Positions 6,059 to 13,871 of a stretch of 17,955 bases of DNA are shown here, piece after piece. Position 1 is the stretch's first letter. Each line of letters begins with the position of its first letter. Made by a program: the position numbers and the translations under genes. The stretch comes from Glaciecola sp964446865 (GTDB lineage: Bacteria; Pseudomonadota; Gammaproteobacteria; Enterobacterales; Alteromonadaceae). The stretch spans positions 1 through 17,955 of the forward strand of contig CAYURD010000082.1 of assembly GCA_964446865.1 (NCBI GenBank), in the 5' to 3' direction. Below the pieces are notes generated by a model, which was not told the DNA's origin, did no database searches, and saw nothing but the letters and a program-made list of their open reading frames with translations.

Positions 6059-7064
6059 AATCATTTTTAATATCAAATCCCAAATGCAAATACGCACTGT
6101 CTGTGGCAATTCGTCCACGAGGTGTGCGCTGTAAGTAGCCTTGCTGTATCAAAAACGGCTCTATTACATCTTCAATCGTTTCTTTTTCTTCACCGATGGC
6201 CGCGGCTACATTTTCAAGGCCGACAGGACCGCCATTAAACTTCTCTATAATTGATAGCAACAGCTTTCTATCCATCAGATCAAAGCCTAGTTTATCAACA
6301 TCAAGCATATTTAATGCCGCAGCGGCCACTTCAGGGGTCACATTGCCATCTGATTTTACTTGCGAATAATCTCGTACGCGTCTTAACAATCGATTGGCAA
6401 TACGAGGCGTGCCCCGCGAACGCTTGGCTATCTCGAGTGCGCCCTCTTCTTGCATTTGCATGTTTAAGTGTTTAGCGCTGCGTAAAATAATGTTGGTTAA
6501 GTCAGCGACTTTGTAAAACTCTAAGCGCTGCGTAATACCAAATCTGTCGCGTAATGGCGACGTTAATGAACCTGCTCTAGTCGTTGCGCCAATTAAGGTA
6601 AATGGCGGAAGCTCCAATTTAATTGAACGAGCGGCAGGCCCCTCACCTATCATAATATCTAGTTGATAATCTTCCATTGCTGGATAAAGCACTTCTTCAA
6701 CCACCGGACTTAAGCGATGTATTTCATCAATAAACAATACATCGTTTTCTTCAAGATTAGTAAGTAGTGCTGCCAAATCGCCTGCTTTTTCAAGTACCGG
6801 GCCAGAAGTTGTTTTGATATTAACCTGCATTTCGTTAGCCACAATATTTGCTAGGGTCGTTTTGCCCAAGCCTGGTGGGCCGAATATAAGTAAATGATCA
6901 AGCGCATCTTCGCGACCGCGTGCGGCTTCTATGAATATTTCCATCTGGTCGCAGACTTGTTGCTGCCCAGCATAATCGGCCAGCATTTTTGGACGAATCG
7001 CACGGTCAACCGCAGCATCTTCTGATTGCTCTTGTGGTTGTAAAATACTGTCAGCTTCAATCAT
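6057..7064 (-). CDS. ruvB: Holliday junction branch migration ATPase RuvB
   Basis: Hexameric AAA+ motor that, loaded by RuvA, drives branch migration of Holliday junctions in recombinational repair. The 335 residues contain Walker A GPPGLGKTT (61-69), Walker B LFIDEIH (109-115) with Asp112/Glu113, sensor 1 region TLIGATTRAGSLTSPLRDRFG, and the C-terminal winged-helix DNA-binding domain ending in PRGRIATDSAYLHLG. Length is normal. AAGGAA lies 9 nt before the ATG. The gene is 23 bp after ruvA and ends within the T-tract of an opposing plus-strand terminator. Confidence 0.99.
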   Translation of the reverse strand: MIEADSILQPQEQSEDAAVDRAIRPKMLADYAGQQQVCDQMEIFIEAARGREDALDHLLIFGPPGLGKTTLANIVANEMQVNIKTTSGPVLEKAGDLAALLTNLEENDVLFIDEIHRLSPVVEEVLYPAMEDYQLDIMIGEGPAARSIKLELPPFTLIGATTRAGSLTSPLRDRFGITQRLEFYKVADLTNIILRSAKHLNMQMQEEGALEIAKRSRGTPRIANRLLRRVRDYSQVKSDGNVTPEVAAAALNMLDVDKLGFDLMDRKLLLSIIEKFNGGPVGLENVAAAIGEEKETIEDVIEPFLIQQGYLQRTPRGRIATDSAYLHLGFDIKND

Positions 7065-7087
7065 CGTTTTATTCCTTGGAGCATGCT

Positions 7088-7723
7088 TTACACCATCGAC
7101 TTAAGCGCATCGCGAATAAGCTGCTCGCTTGATAACTGGTCTTTTTCTATGCCTGATGCCGCACTTTTAACCGCACTTTCTGCTTGATTACGTTTGTAAC
7201 CTAAGGCCACCAAAGCGCTAATTGCTTCATCACCTGCACTCATTGATGGTGCTAATACTTCACCTTTTGTTGCATTCGTCGTGACAGGTTTATGAATACT
7301 CAAATCTGGTAACGCATCTAGATCTTTGAGGCGGTCTTTTAATTCAACTACCAAACGCTCTGCTGTTTTTTTACCAACACCGGGCATTTTTACCAGTGCC
7401 GTAATATCTTCATGCATTACTGCGTTCACAAACTGATTTGCCGACATGCCAGACAATATAGTGCACGCAAGTTTTGGCCCAACGCCATTCGCTTTAATTA
7501 AGACCCTAAAAAGAGTGCGTTCTAAACGGTCTACAAAACCAAACAGTAGCTGAGCATCTTCTCGCACAACAAAATGCGTGAACAATTTTACGGCTTGGTT
7601 TACTTCGGGCAATTGGTAAAAACTGGTCATGGGCAATTGAATTTCATAGCCCACACCGCCAACGTCCAATACTATTTCAGGTGGTATTTTTTCTAGAATA
7701 ATCCCATTGAGTTGAGCAATCAT
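7088..7723 (-). CDS. ruvA: Holliday junction branch migration complex subunit RuvA
   Basis: Tetrameric junction-binding protein that flattens the Holliday junction and recruits RuvB. The 211 residues comprise the N-terminal OB-fold (MIAQLNGIILEKIPPEIVLDVGGVGYEI), two helix-hairpin-helix motifs (IKANGVGPKLACTILSG at about 72-90 and VKMPGVGKKTAERLVVELK at about 108-127), a variable linker, and the C-terminal three-helix domain (DEAISALVALGYKRNQAESAV) that contacts RuvB. The ATG has no visible Shine-Dalgarno, being preceded by an A/T run. The 110-bp gap from ruvC is unusually long for this operon and contains a terminator-like hairpin in plus orientation. Confidence 0.98.
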   Translation of the reverse strand: MIAQLNGIILEKIPPEIVLDVGGVGYEIQLPMTSFYQLPEVNQAVKLFTHFVVREDAQLLFGFVDRLERTLFRVLIKANGVGPKLACTILSGMSANQFVNAVMHEDITALVKMPGVGKKTAERLVVELKDRLKDLDALPDLSIHKPVTTNATKGEVLAPSMSAGDEAISALVALGYKRNQAESAVKSAASGIEKDQLSSEQLIRDALKSMV

Positions 7724-7774
7724 ATATTATTATTTTTCGCTTTTGGCTGTATTTTATTATTGTTGTCTTTCATT

Positions 7775-7811
7775 AACGCTTTTGCATTTAGATATGCTTC
7801 AGCGTTTTTTT
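7775..7811 (+). terminator. Terminator-like hairpin in the ruvC-ruvA gap, plus orientation
   Basis: AACGCT (7775-7780) pairs with AGCGTT (7801-7806). Inside, GCAT (7784-7787) pairs with ATGC (7794-7797) around TTAGAT, with a symmetric TTT/TTC internal loop. Seven T (7805-7811) follow on the plus strand, but no T-tract on the minus strand. It would stop a transcript running antisense to ruvA into ruvC. No matching gene is evident. In the ruv mRNA the same hairpin would sit about 50 nt before the ruvA start. Confidence 0.5.
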
Positions 7812-7833
7812 ATTATTGGACCAAGTATAGCCC

Positions 7834-8355
7834 TTATTGTAAACGTCGGCGCACTGTTTTAGTAGCGCTACCTGCCATTTTAATCATACTTTGTTGAGTG
7901 TGCAGGTGACATAAGGCAACGGCTAGTGCGTCGGCAGCATCGGCTTGGGGTGTTTTATTGAGCTTTAGTAAGTGTGTCACCATGTGCTGCACTTGTGTTT
8001 TATCGGCGCTACCTTTACCCACCACCGACTGCTTTATTTGCCGAGCAGAATATTCAAATACAGGCAAGTCTTTACATGTCGCCGCAACAATAGCGGCGCC
8101 GCGAGCTTGACCAAGTTTAAGGGCTGAGTCTGGATTTTTAGCCATAAACACTTGTTCAATCGCAAACACATCGGGCGAAAATTGTTTGATGATTTCGCTC
8201 ACGCCGTCAAATACATTTTTTAGGCGATTAGCGAGCACCTCGTCCATCACTCTAATACAGCCACTCGCCAAGTATTGTGTGTGATTGCCTTTTACACCAA
8301 TCACACCATAACCGGTAATGCGTGAGCCTGGGTCAATGCCAAGAATAATCTGCAT
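7834..8355 (-). CDS. ruvC: Crossover junction endodeoxyribonuclease RuvC
   Basis: Dimeric metal-dependent nuclease that resolves Holliday junctions moved by RuvAB. The 173-residue product has the RNase H-like fold with the four catalytic acids visible: Asp8 in ILGIDPGSRITGYGVI, Glu67 in FAIEQVF, and Asp139 and Asp142 in QADAADALAVALCHLH. Length is normal. AAAGGCG lies about 8 nt before the ATG. It starts only 3 bp after the nudB stop, so the two are co-transcribed. In many gammaproteobacteria yebC is inserted upstream of ruvC; here it is not. Confidence 0.98.
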   Translation of the reverse strand: MQIILGIDPGSRITGYGVIGVKGNHTQYLASGCIRVMDEVLANRLKNVFDGVSEIIKQFSPDVFAIEQVFMAKNPDSALKLGQARGAAIVAATCKDLPVFEYSARQIKQSVVGKGSADKTQVQHMVTHLLKLNKTPQADAADALAVALCHLHTQQSMIKMAGSATKTVRRRLQ

Positions 8356-8358
8356 ATA

Positions 8359-8859
8359 TTACGCCTTTCCGCTGTGCGGCTGTTCTGGAACAAATTTAGC
8401 AATGGCTTGTTTATTGGTATTTGACCACACTTTTTGAATGGCTTCAGGTTTACTTAACCAACTATATTGCAAATGTTCTGTGAGCACGATAGGTGAATCG
8501 GCAGGAATTTGCGCACAAAACACATATTCAAAATTACTCGTCACATTTTTAGCGTAGCGATAACGCCAGTCTTCTCTTATTACGTACTGATTAACCTGCC
8601 GGCAGTCCATGATTTGTGTTGTTGTGAACATCGCTTGTCGTAAATCAATGCCGGTTTCTTCGTGTACTTCTCGTAAAGCCGTTTGAATGGGCGTCTCGTC
8701 ATGCTCAAGTGAGCCCGTCACAGACTGCCAAAACTCGGCGTCGTCATCGCGCTGTAATACGAGCACTTGATAGTGCTCATTATACAACACGACTAATACA
8801 GACTCTGGCCTTTTAATATCCATGCATATTGCATTGCTCAGCAACAACTGAGCTTGCAA
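8359..8859 (-). CDS. nudB: Dihydroneopterin triphosphate diphosphatase NudB (Nudix)
   Basis: Nudix hydrolase that removes pyrophosphate from dihydroneopterin triphosphate in folate synthesis. The Nudix box G49-x5-E55-x7-REVHEETGI (through residue 71) is intact. The flanking segments resemble E. coli NudB: VLVVLYNEHYQVLVLQRDDDAEFWQSVTGS, an RYRYAKNVTSN region and a late TEHLQYSWL. The location between aspS and ruvC is also that of E. coli nudB. The start is uncertain. A TTG at 8857-8859 has a strong GAGG five bases upstream and lies 12 bp after aspS. The first ATG is 12 codons later (MDIKRPESVLVV), fits family length better, but has a weak ribosome site. Confidence 0.9.
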   Translation of the reverse strand: MQAQLLLSNAICMDIKRPESVLVVLYNEHYQVLVLQRDDDAEFWQSVTGSLEHDETPIQTALREVHEETGIDLRQAMFTTTQIMDCRQVNQYVIREDWRYRYAKNVTSNFEYVFCAQIPADSPIVLTEHLQYSWLSKPEAIQKVWSNTNKQAIAKFVPEQPHSGKA

Positions 8860-8871
8860 ATTTTCCTCTAT

Positions 8872-10659
8872 TTACGCGCTTTCGTCATTTTCTTTTGCAT
8901 CGTTTGTCGATACTAGACTCGCAATCGATAGCTCTTTTAACTGCTCAGGATTAGCCATACCAGGTGCGCCGGTCAGTGGGCACGCCGCAGTGGTGGTTTT
9001 AGGGAATGCCATCACATCTCTTATTGACTCTGCTCCCACCATTAGCATGACTAAACGGTCAAGCCCAAAGGCCAAACCAGCATGTGGTGGGGTACCGTAT
9101 TTAAGCGCTTCTAGCAAAAAGCCAAATTTTTCTTGCGCTTCTTGCGCTTCTATTCCTAATAAATCAAACACGGCAGACTGCATGTCCATATCATGAATAC
9201 GCACCGAACCACCGCCTAATTCAACACCATTAAGTACCATATCGTAGGCATTTGAAAGCGCATCCGCTGGATTATCTTTAAGGGCTTGCACATTTAAATT
9301 ACTTGGCGCAGTAAAGGGGTGATGTAAAGCATGCAAACGCCCATCAGCCTCTTCAAACATGGGGAAGTCAACAACCCATAATGGTTTCCATTCACCTTCT
9401 AACAAGTCAAAGTCTTCGCCTACTTTTAAACGCAATGCGCCCAAAGCTTCGGTCACAGTGGCATTGTCGCCCGCGCCAAATAATAAGATGTCGCCGTCTT
9501 TTGCTTTGCTTGCTTGTAAAATGCCATCAACGGCATCCGCGTCTAGGAATTTCAATATAGGGCTTTGTAAACCTTCAATACCTTTGCTTACATCATTGAC
9601 TTTAATCCACGCTAAGCCTTTTGCGCCGTATATGCCAACAAAGTCACCATACTGGTCAATTTGTTTGCGCGACAAACTTGCACCACCTGGCACACATAAC
9701 ACTGCTACACGGCCATTGGCATCGTTTGCTGGGCCACTGAAAACCTTAAACTCTATATTTTTGAGGCTGTCTGCAACATCAATAATTTCAAGTGGGTTAC
9801 GTAAATCAGGTTTATCACTGCCAAAACGTCGCATTGCGTCGGCGTAAGTCATGTGAGGAAATTCACCTAAATCGACGTTTAATAGCTTTTGGAATAGCTC
9901 TGTGACTAGTTTTTCAGTTATTTGCATCACGCCGCTGGCGTCTAAGAATGTGGTTTCTATATCAATTTGAGTAAATTCGGGCTGGCGGTCGGCGCGTAAA
10001 TCTTCATCACGAAAACACTTCACAATTTGATAGTACTTATCCATGCCGCTCATCATAAGCAATTGCTTGAAGAGCTGTGGAGACTGAGGCAAGGCAAAAA
10101 ACTCGCCCTTGTGAGTACGACTTGGCACTAAATAATCGCGCGCGCCTTCGGGTGTCGCTTTTGTTAATATAGGTGTTTCGATATCTAAAAAGTCATTATC
10201 TTCTAAAAAGCGGCGAACAAACGCAGTGACTTTTGATCTAAAGACTAAACGCTCTGTCATAAGTGGGCGGCGTAAATCCAAATAACGGTATTTTAAGCGC
10301 TGTTCTTCGCTGTTTTCTTGATTCCAATCAAGCGGTAAAGCAGGCGCTTTATTAATAATGCTGACGTCTTTAGCCAAGACTTCAATCGCGCCGGTGGTCA
10401 TATCTTTATTCACTTGTGAATCGGGACGCGCACGTACTTTACCGGTAATCGAAACACAGTATTCAGCACGTACCGAAGAAGCGACTGCAAACGCATCTGC
10501 AGTATCAGGGTCAACCACAACTTGAACTATACCTTCACGGTCTCGTAAATCAATAAATACCACGCCGCCTAGGTCACGACGTTTGTTCACCCAACCATAT
10601 AAGGTGACGCTTTGTTCAAGATAATTTGTGTCTATTCTTCCGCAATAATTAGTGCGCAT
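8872..10659 (-). CDS. aspS: Aspartyl-tRNA synthetase
   Basis: Class II aminoacyl-tRNA synthetase that charges tRNA-Asp. The 595 residues match the bacterial AspRS length of about 590. The N-terminal OB-fold anticodon-binding domain opens with MRTNYCGRIDTNYLEQSVTL. The catalytic core has motif 2 FRDEDLRADRQPEFTQIDIE near residues 216-236 and motif 3 GLAFGLDRLVML at 528-539 with Arg535. The bacterial GAD insertion domain lies between them. The C-terminal tail (SLVSTNDAKENDESA) is acidic and probably disordered. AAAGGG lies about 8 nt before the ATG. A good promoter is visible upstream. It leads the aspS-nudB-ruvCAB run, whose short gaps suggest one operon, apart from the longer ruvC-ruvA gap. 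Confidence 0.98.
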   Translation of the reverse strand: MRTNYCGRIDTNYLEQSVTLYGWVNKRRDLGGVVFIDLRDREGIVQVVVDPDTADAFAVASSVRAEYCVSITGKVRARPDSQVNKDMTTGAIEVLAKDVSIINKAPALPLDWNQENSEEQRLKYRYLDLRRPLMTERLVFRSKVTAFVRRFLEDNDFLDIETPILTKATPEGARDYLVPSRTHKGEFFALPQSPQLFKQLLMMSGMDKYYQIVKCFRDEDLRADRQPEFTQIDIETTFLDASGVMQITEKLVTELFQKLLNVDLGEFPHMTYADAMRRFGSDKPDLRNPLEIIDVADSLKNIEFKVFSGPANDANGRVAVLCVPGGASLSRKQIDQYGDFVGIYGAKGLAWIKVNDVSKGIEGLQSPILKFLDADAVDGILQASKAKDGDILLFGAGDNATVTEALGALRLKVGEDFDLLEGEWKPLWVVDFPMFEEADGRLHALHHPFTAPSNLNVQALKDNPADALSNAYDMVLNGVELGGGSVRIHDMDMQSAVFDLLGIEAQEAQEKFGFLLEALKYGTPPHAGLAFGLDRLVMLMVGAESIRDVMAFPKTTTAACPLTGAPGMANPEQLKELSIASLVSTNDAKENDESA

Positions 10660-10707
10660 TTATTACAACCCTTTGCTTTGTTGTTTGTTTAGTCATTTTC
10701 GCGCCGT

Positions 10708-10736
10708 ATTATAAACTAAAGACTGCACTTACTAAA
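10708..10736 (-). promoter_or_regulatory. Promoter of aspS
   Basis: On the minus strand TTTAGT (10731-10736), a 17-bp spacer and a perfect TATAAT (10708-10713) are followed by ACGGCGCG. The start would be near 10701, giving a leader of about 40 nt. The GC-rich discriminator suggests growth-rate or stringent control, sensible for a tRNA synthetase. Confidence 0.65.
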
Positions 10737-10790
10737 CGCTTAGAAGCATAAAGCAAGAAAAATATTACGCGGCGTTTATACTAGGCGGCT

Positions 10791-10845
10791 ATACTAAGAT
10801 CACGCTATAAATCCAATTACATGCTCAACTTCAGCTCTTATGCCA
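10791..10845 (-). other. Duplicate of the transporter ATPase gene 3' end (contig-overlap artefact)
   Basis: These 55 bases are identical to 10946-11000 on the far side of the N run. They include the same TGA stop (10800-10802) and the last 14 codons of the ATPase gene. Identical sequence ending exactly at the gap on both sides is the signature of two contigs that overlap and were scaffolded without merging. It should not be annotated as a separate gene fragment. Upstream of it TATACTA occurs twice 13 bp apart (10777-10783, 10790-10796). Confidence 0.9.
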
Positions 10846-10945
10846 NNNNNNNNNNNNNNNNNNNNNNNNNNNNNNNNNNNNNNNNNNNNNNNNNNNNNNN
10901 NNNNNNNNNNNNNNNNNNNNNNNNNNNNNNNNNNNNNNNNNNNNN
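10846..10945. other. Assembly gap, 100 N
   Basis: A run of exactly 100 N, a conventional placeholder length. Because the flanks duplicate each other over 55 bp, true missing sequence here is probably nil. The real distance from the ATPase stop to the aspS start would then be about 140 bp. Confidence 0.98.
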
Positions 10946-10954
10946 ATACTAAGA

Positions 10955-12067
10955 TCACGCTATAAATCCAATTACATGCTCAACTTCAGCTCTTATGCCA
11001 AAGGTTTCACCAATATCGTGATTATGATGGCTTGGCGCAAAACATAATATCTTCTCGTTTGTTGCTTCTACCTTGAGTTCGTAGCGAATAAATGCGCCTT
11101 TAAATTGCTTAGCTTTAATAATGGCTTTTGTAGGGCTGGCATCATCATGAATGACGTCATCAGGGCGAAGCAAAATATTTAACTTATCACCTTTTGAAAA
11201 GTCACTTTCATCAAGGTTTTGAGGAAGCAACAGTTCACCCAGTGCCGTAGCCACAATTGCGCCCTTGTCATTAACGGCAATCTCCCCTTTTATAAACGCA
11301 CCATCACCAATAAAGTTAGCTACAAATTCTGTTTGAGGCTTGTGATAAAGCGAATAAGCACTTGAATATTGCTGCAAGGCGCCATTCGCAATCACCGCAA
11401 TTTTATCAGCAAATGCAAATGCCTCGCTTTGGTCGTGCGTGACAAGAATGACCGTAAGTCCTAATTCTTTGATAATGGCGCGAAGGTCAAATGCCACTTG
11501 CTCGCGTAATTGAGGATCAAGACTTGAAAACGCTTCATCCATCAAAAGAAGTGTTGGCTGTGGTGCAATCGCTCTGGCAATCGCCACGCGTTGTTGTTGA
11601 CCGCCCGACAAATCTGCAGGGTATTTTGCGGAGAGTTCACTAATGCCCATAATATTCATGTAGTGTGTAGTGCGCGTCTCTCGCTCGTTTGAGTCAAGCG
11701 CAGCCAAGCCAAATTCAATATTTTGCGCAACGGTTAAATGCGGGAACAAAGCGTAGTCTTGAAACACTACGCCTACAGAGCGTAAGCTTACATCGGTAGT
11801 ATTTTCAGCACTCGATACTTCGGTATTATTAATCGTAATTGAGCCACTTTGTATACTAATAAAACCGGCAATAGCGCGTAAAAGACTAGTTTTCCCGCTG
11901 CCCGACGGTCCTAAAATACAGCCAATCTCACCTGCTTTTATATCAAGGCTAATATCTCGTAAAACAGATGTATTATCATAAGCAATGCACACTTGTTTTA
12001 TACACAGCAACAAATTTTCGTTTTGCGTGTGTAAAGAATCATTTTTTGTAGCAATAAGCGACGACAT
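10955..12067 (-). CDS. fbpC: Ferric iron ABC transporter ATP-binding protein (FbpC/AfuC type)
   Basis: Cytoplasmic ATPase energising ferric iron uptake with the permease and binding protein encoded upstream. The 370 residues show Walker A GPSGSGKTS (53-61), Q-loop Gln103 (VVFQDYALFPHLT), signature LSGGQ (153-157), Walker B LLLMDE with Asp177/Glu178, D-loop SSLD and H-loop His211. A C-terminal TOBE-like domain (about 255-370) contains LNILLRPDDV, as in the FbpC/PotA branch. The first 20 residues are an extra polar extension. AAAGG lies 7 nt before the ATG, 8 bp after the permease stop. Substrate is inferred from the partners; thiamine or putrescine systems have similar ATPases. Confidence 0.93.
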   Translation of the reverse strand: MSSLIATKNDSLHTQNENLLLCIKQVCIAYDNTSVLRDISLDIKAGEIGCILGPSGSGKTSLLRAIAGFISIQSGSITINNTEVSSAENTTDVSLRSVGVVFQDYALFPHLTVAQNIEFGLAALDSNERETRTTHYMNIMGISELSAKYPADLSGGQQQRVAIARAIAPQPTLLLMDEAFSSLDPQLREQVAFDLRAIIKELGLTVILVTHDQSEAFAFADKIAVIANGALQQYSSAYSLYHKPQTEFVANFIGDGAFIKGEIAVNDKGAIVATALGELLLPQNLDESDFSKGDKLNILLRPDDVIHDDASPTKAIIKAKQFKGAFIRYELKVEATNEKILCFAPSHHNHDIGETFGIRAEVEHVIGFIA

Positions 12068-12075
12068 ATAAGCCT

Positions 12076-13701
12076 TTATTTTTGCTGCTTGTGCAGATTT
12101 TTAGTTAACAAAATGACCGGTAAAATACCTGCCAACACAATACTCACTGCAGGTAATGCTGCATCAATCAATCGCTCGTCAGAGGCTAACTCATAGGCTT
12201 TAACCGCTAGAGTATTGACGTTAAATGGTCGTAAAATTAGCGTGGCAGGCAGCTCTTTTAATACGTCAACAAATACTAATATAAATGCGCTTAACAAACT
12301 CGCTTTCAGCAATGGCATGTGAATTTTTTGCAAAACACGTTTGTTGTTAGCGCCAAGTGTCGCGGCCACTTCATCTAAGTTAGGTTTTATGCGCTGAAGG
12401 CCAGTTTCTGTTGAATGCAGTGCAACACTTAAGTAACGCACTGCATAAGCGATAATCAATATTGCAAAGCTACCTGAAATAATCAAGCCAGGCTGCCAAC
12501 CAAATAAGTAGTCAGTCACCACGTTAAATTTAATGTCTACAAAGCCTGCCACTTGCACCACGCCAACGGCAATAACAACGCCTGGCAATGCATAACCTAA
12601 GCTTACGAGCTGACTCGCTGCACCAATTTTTTTGCTAGCAAAACGTCTTTTACAGTAATTAATAATCAAGGCAAAACTAACAATCACCACTGCACTAATA
12701 GCCGCGAGCTGCAAGGATGTCGCTAAAAGCGGGAGATAGTTGATAAAGGTATCTATTTCAAAATAACGAAATGACCAATAGCCCAATTGCAAAAAGGGAA
12801 TAATAAAACCAAAAAGCGCAGGTAATAAACATAAGGTAAAGATACCAAGGGATTGCCATTTATGGGTGCGCTGCGCTTGAACAGCATGTGCATGGCGTGA
12901 TTGGTAGCGGCTTTGATGTTTACGACTGTTTTTTTCAAGTAAAATAAGCGCAAACACAAAAACGCACAACAAACTGGCTAGTTGACTCGCTCCTGCAGCG
13001 TTGCCCATGCCAAACCACGTTCTGTATATTCCCGTTGTGAAGGTACTCACGCCAAAATAGGCGACCGTACCGTAGTCGGCTAGCGCTTCCATCATGGCAA
13101 GTGCAGAACCAGTGACAATGGCAGGCCTTGCAAGTGGCAAGGCAACCTTCATCATATGTTGTTTGGTGCTTAAACCAGCCAGTTTTGACACCATGGTAAA
13201 TTGTGCAGATTGTTCGCTAAATGCAGTACGCGCAAGTAAATATACATAAGGGTAAAGTACCAACACCATCATGATAACTGCGCCACTTAAGCTGCGAATA
13301 TCGGGAAGTACATGGACGTTGTCTGCTAGGCCAAACAAAGCGCGCAAGCTAGTTTGCAAAGGTCCTGCAAAATCTAACAAACCAGTGTAGGTATAGGCAA
13401 TAATATAAGCAGGCATTGCCAAAGGTAGGAGTAAAAGCCAAGCTAAAACGCGCTTACCAAAAAAGCTATAATTCACCATAAACCATGCGAGATAAGTACC
13501 TATCAAGGCGCAACCTATCCCGACAAAAAGCGCTAATACAAAGCTATTGTAAATATAGCTACTTAACACGGTGCTTGCTAAGTGACGCCAAAGCTCAGTA
13601 TCAAACGAAAATACACTCGCAAACACAACTAACAACGGGACTGCAAACAGTCCCGTTATTAAAAGCGTATTAAGCTTCAGCCAACTAAATGTGCTATTCA
13701 T
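12076..13701 (-). CDS. fbpB: Ferric iron ABC transporter permease, fused two-domain (FbpB type)
   Basis: Inner-membrane permease of an iron(III) ABC importer. At 541 residues it contains two fused binding-protein-dependent permease domains and about a dozen hydrophobic segments. Each half has an EAA-type loop that contacts the ATPase: one at about 172-198 (SKLAGLSTKQHMMKVALPLA) and one at about 443-469 (DEVAATLGANNKRVLQKIHM). A hydrophilic His/Arg/Gln-rich linker (about 257-283) joins the halves. This fused architecture is typical of FbpB/SfuB iron permeases. The ribosome site is weak. The gene is followed closely by the ATPase gene and preceded by the second assembly gap. Confidence 0.93.
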   Translation of the reverse strand: MNSTFSWLKLNTLLITGLFAVPLLVVFASVFSFDTELWRHLASTVLSSYIYNSFVLALFVGIGCALIGTYLAWFMVNYSFFGKRVLAWLLLLPLAMPAYIIAYTYTGLLDFAGPLQTSLRALFGLADNVHVLPDIRSLSGAVIMMVLVLYPYVYLLARTAFSEQSAQFTMVSKLAGLSTKQHMMKVALPLARPAIVTGSALAMMEALADYGTVAYFGVSTFTTGIYRTWFGMGNAAGASQLASLLCVFVFALILLEKNSRKHQSRYQSRHAHAVQAQRTHKWQSLGIFTLCLLPALFGFIIPFLQLGYWSFRYFEIDTFINYLPLLATSLQLAAISAVVIVSFALIINYCKRRFASKKIGAASQLVSLGYALPGVVIAVGVVQVAGFVDIKFNVVTDYLFGWQPGLIISGSFAILIIAYAVRYLSVALHSTETGLQRIKPNLDEVAATLGANNKRVLQKIHMPLLKASLLSAFILVFVDVLKELPATLILRPFNVNTLAVKAYELASDERLIDAALPAVSIVLAGILPVILLTKNLHKQQK

Positions 13702-13871
13702 GACATTTAGTACTTATTAACTGCGTGCTGTACAACTGACAACTCCAATCTGATAAATCCAAGCNNNNNNNNNNNNNNNNNNNNNNNNNNNNNNNNNNNN
13801 NNNNNNNNNNNNNNNNNNNNNNNNNNNNNNNNNNNNNNNNNNNNNNNNNNNNNNNNNNNNNNNNCAAGCCC
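13702..13871. other. Spacer between iron-binding-protein and permease genes, containing a 100-N assembly gap
   Basis: The N run is 13765-13864, again exactly 100. The flanks share only CAAGC (13760-13764 and 13865-13869), too short to prove an overlap, so sequence may or may not be missing. The 63 known bases before the gap show no gene. A stem-loop between a binding-protein gene and its permease gene is common in ABC operons and could have broken the assembly, but none is visible in the sequenced part. Confidence 0.9.

Noticed and set aside
6021..6140. Plus-strand frame beginning MIFGPYFVWAFFLIIF, running through the terminator into ruvB
   Set aside because: No ribosome site, the hydrophobic residues come from the terminator stem and its T-tract, and the rest is antisense to ruvB.
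7712..7897. 61-codon plus-strand frame with a hydrophobic N terminus in the ruvC-ruvA gap
   Set aside because: AT-rich spacer read as Phe/Leu/Ile, no ribosome site, interrupted by the hairpin and antisense to the ruvC 3' end.
9359..9847. 162-codon plus-strand frame opposite aspS
   Set aside because: Entirely antisense to a clear aspartyl-tRNA synthetase; composition is that of a reverse-frame shadow.
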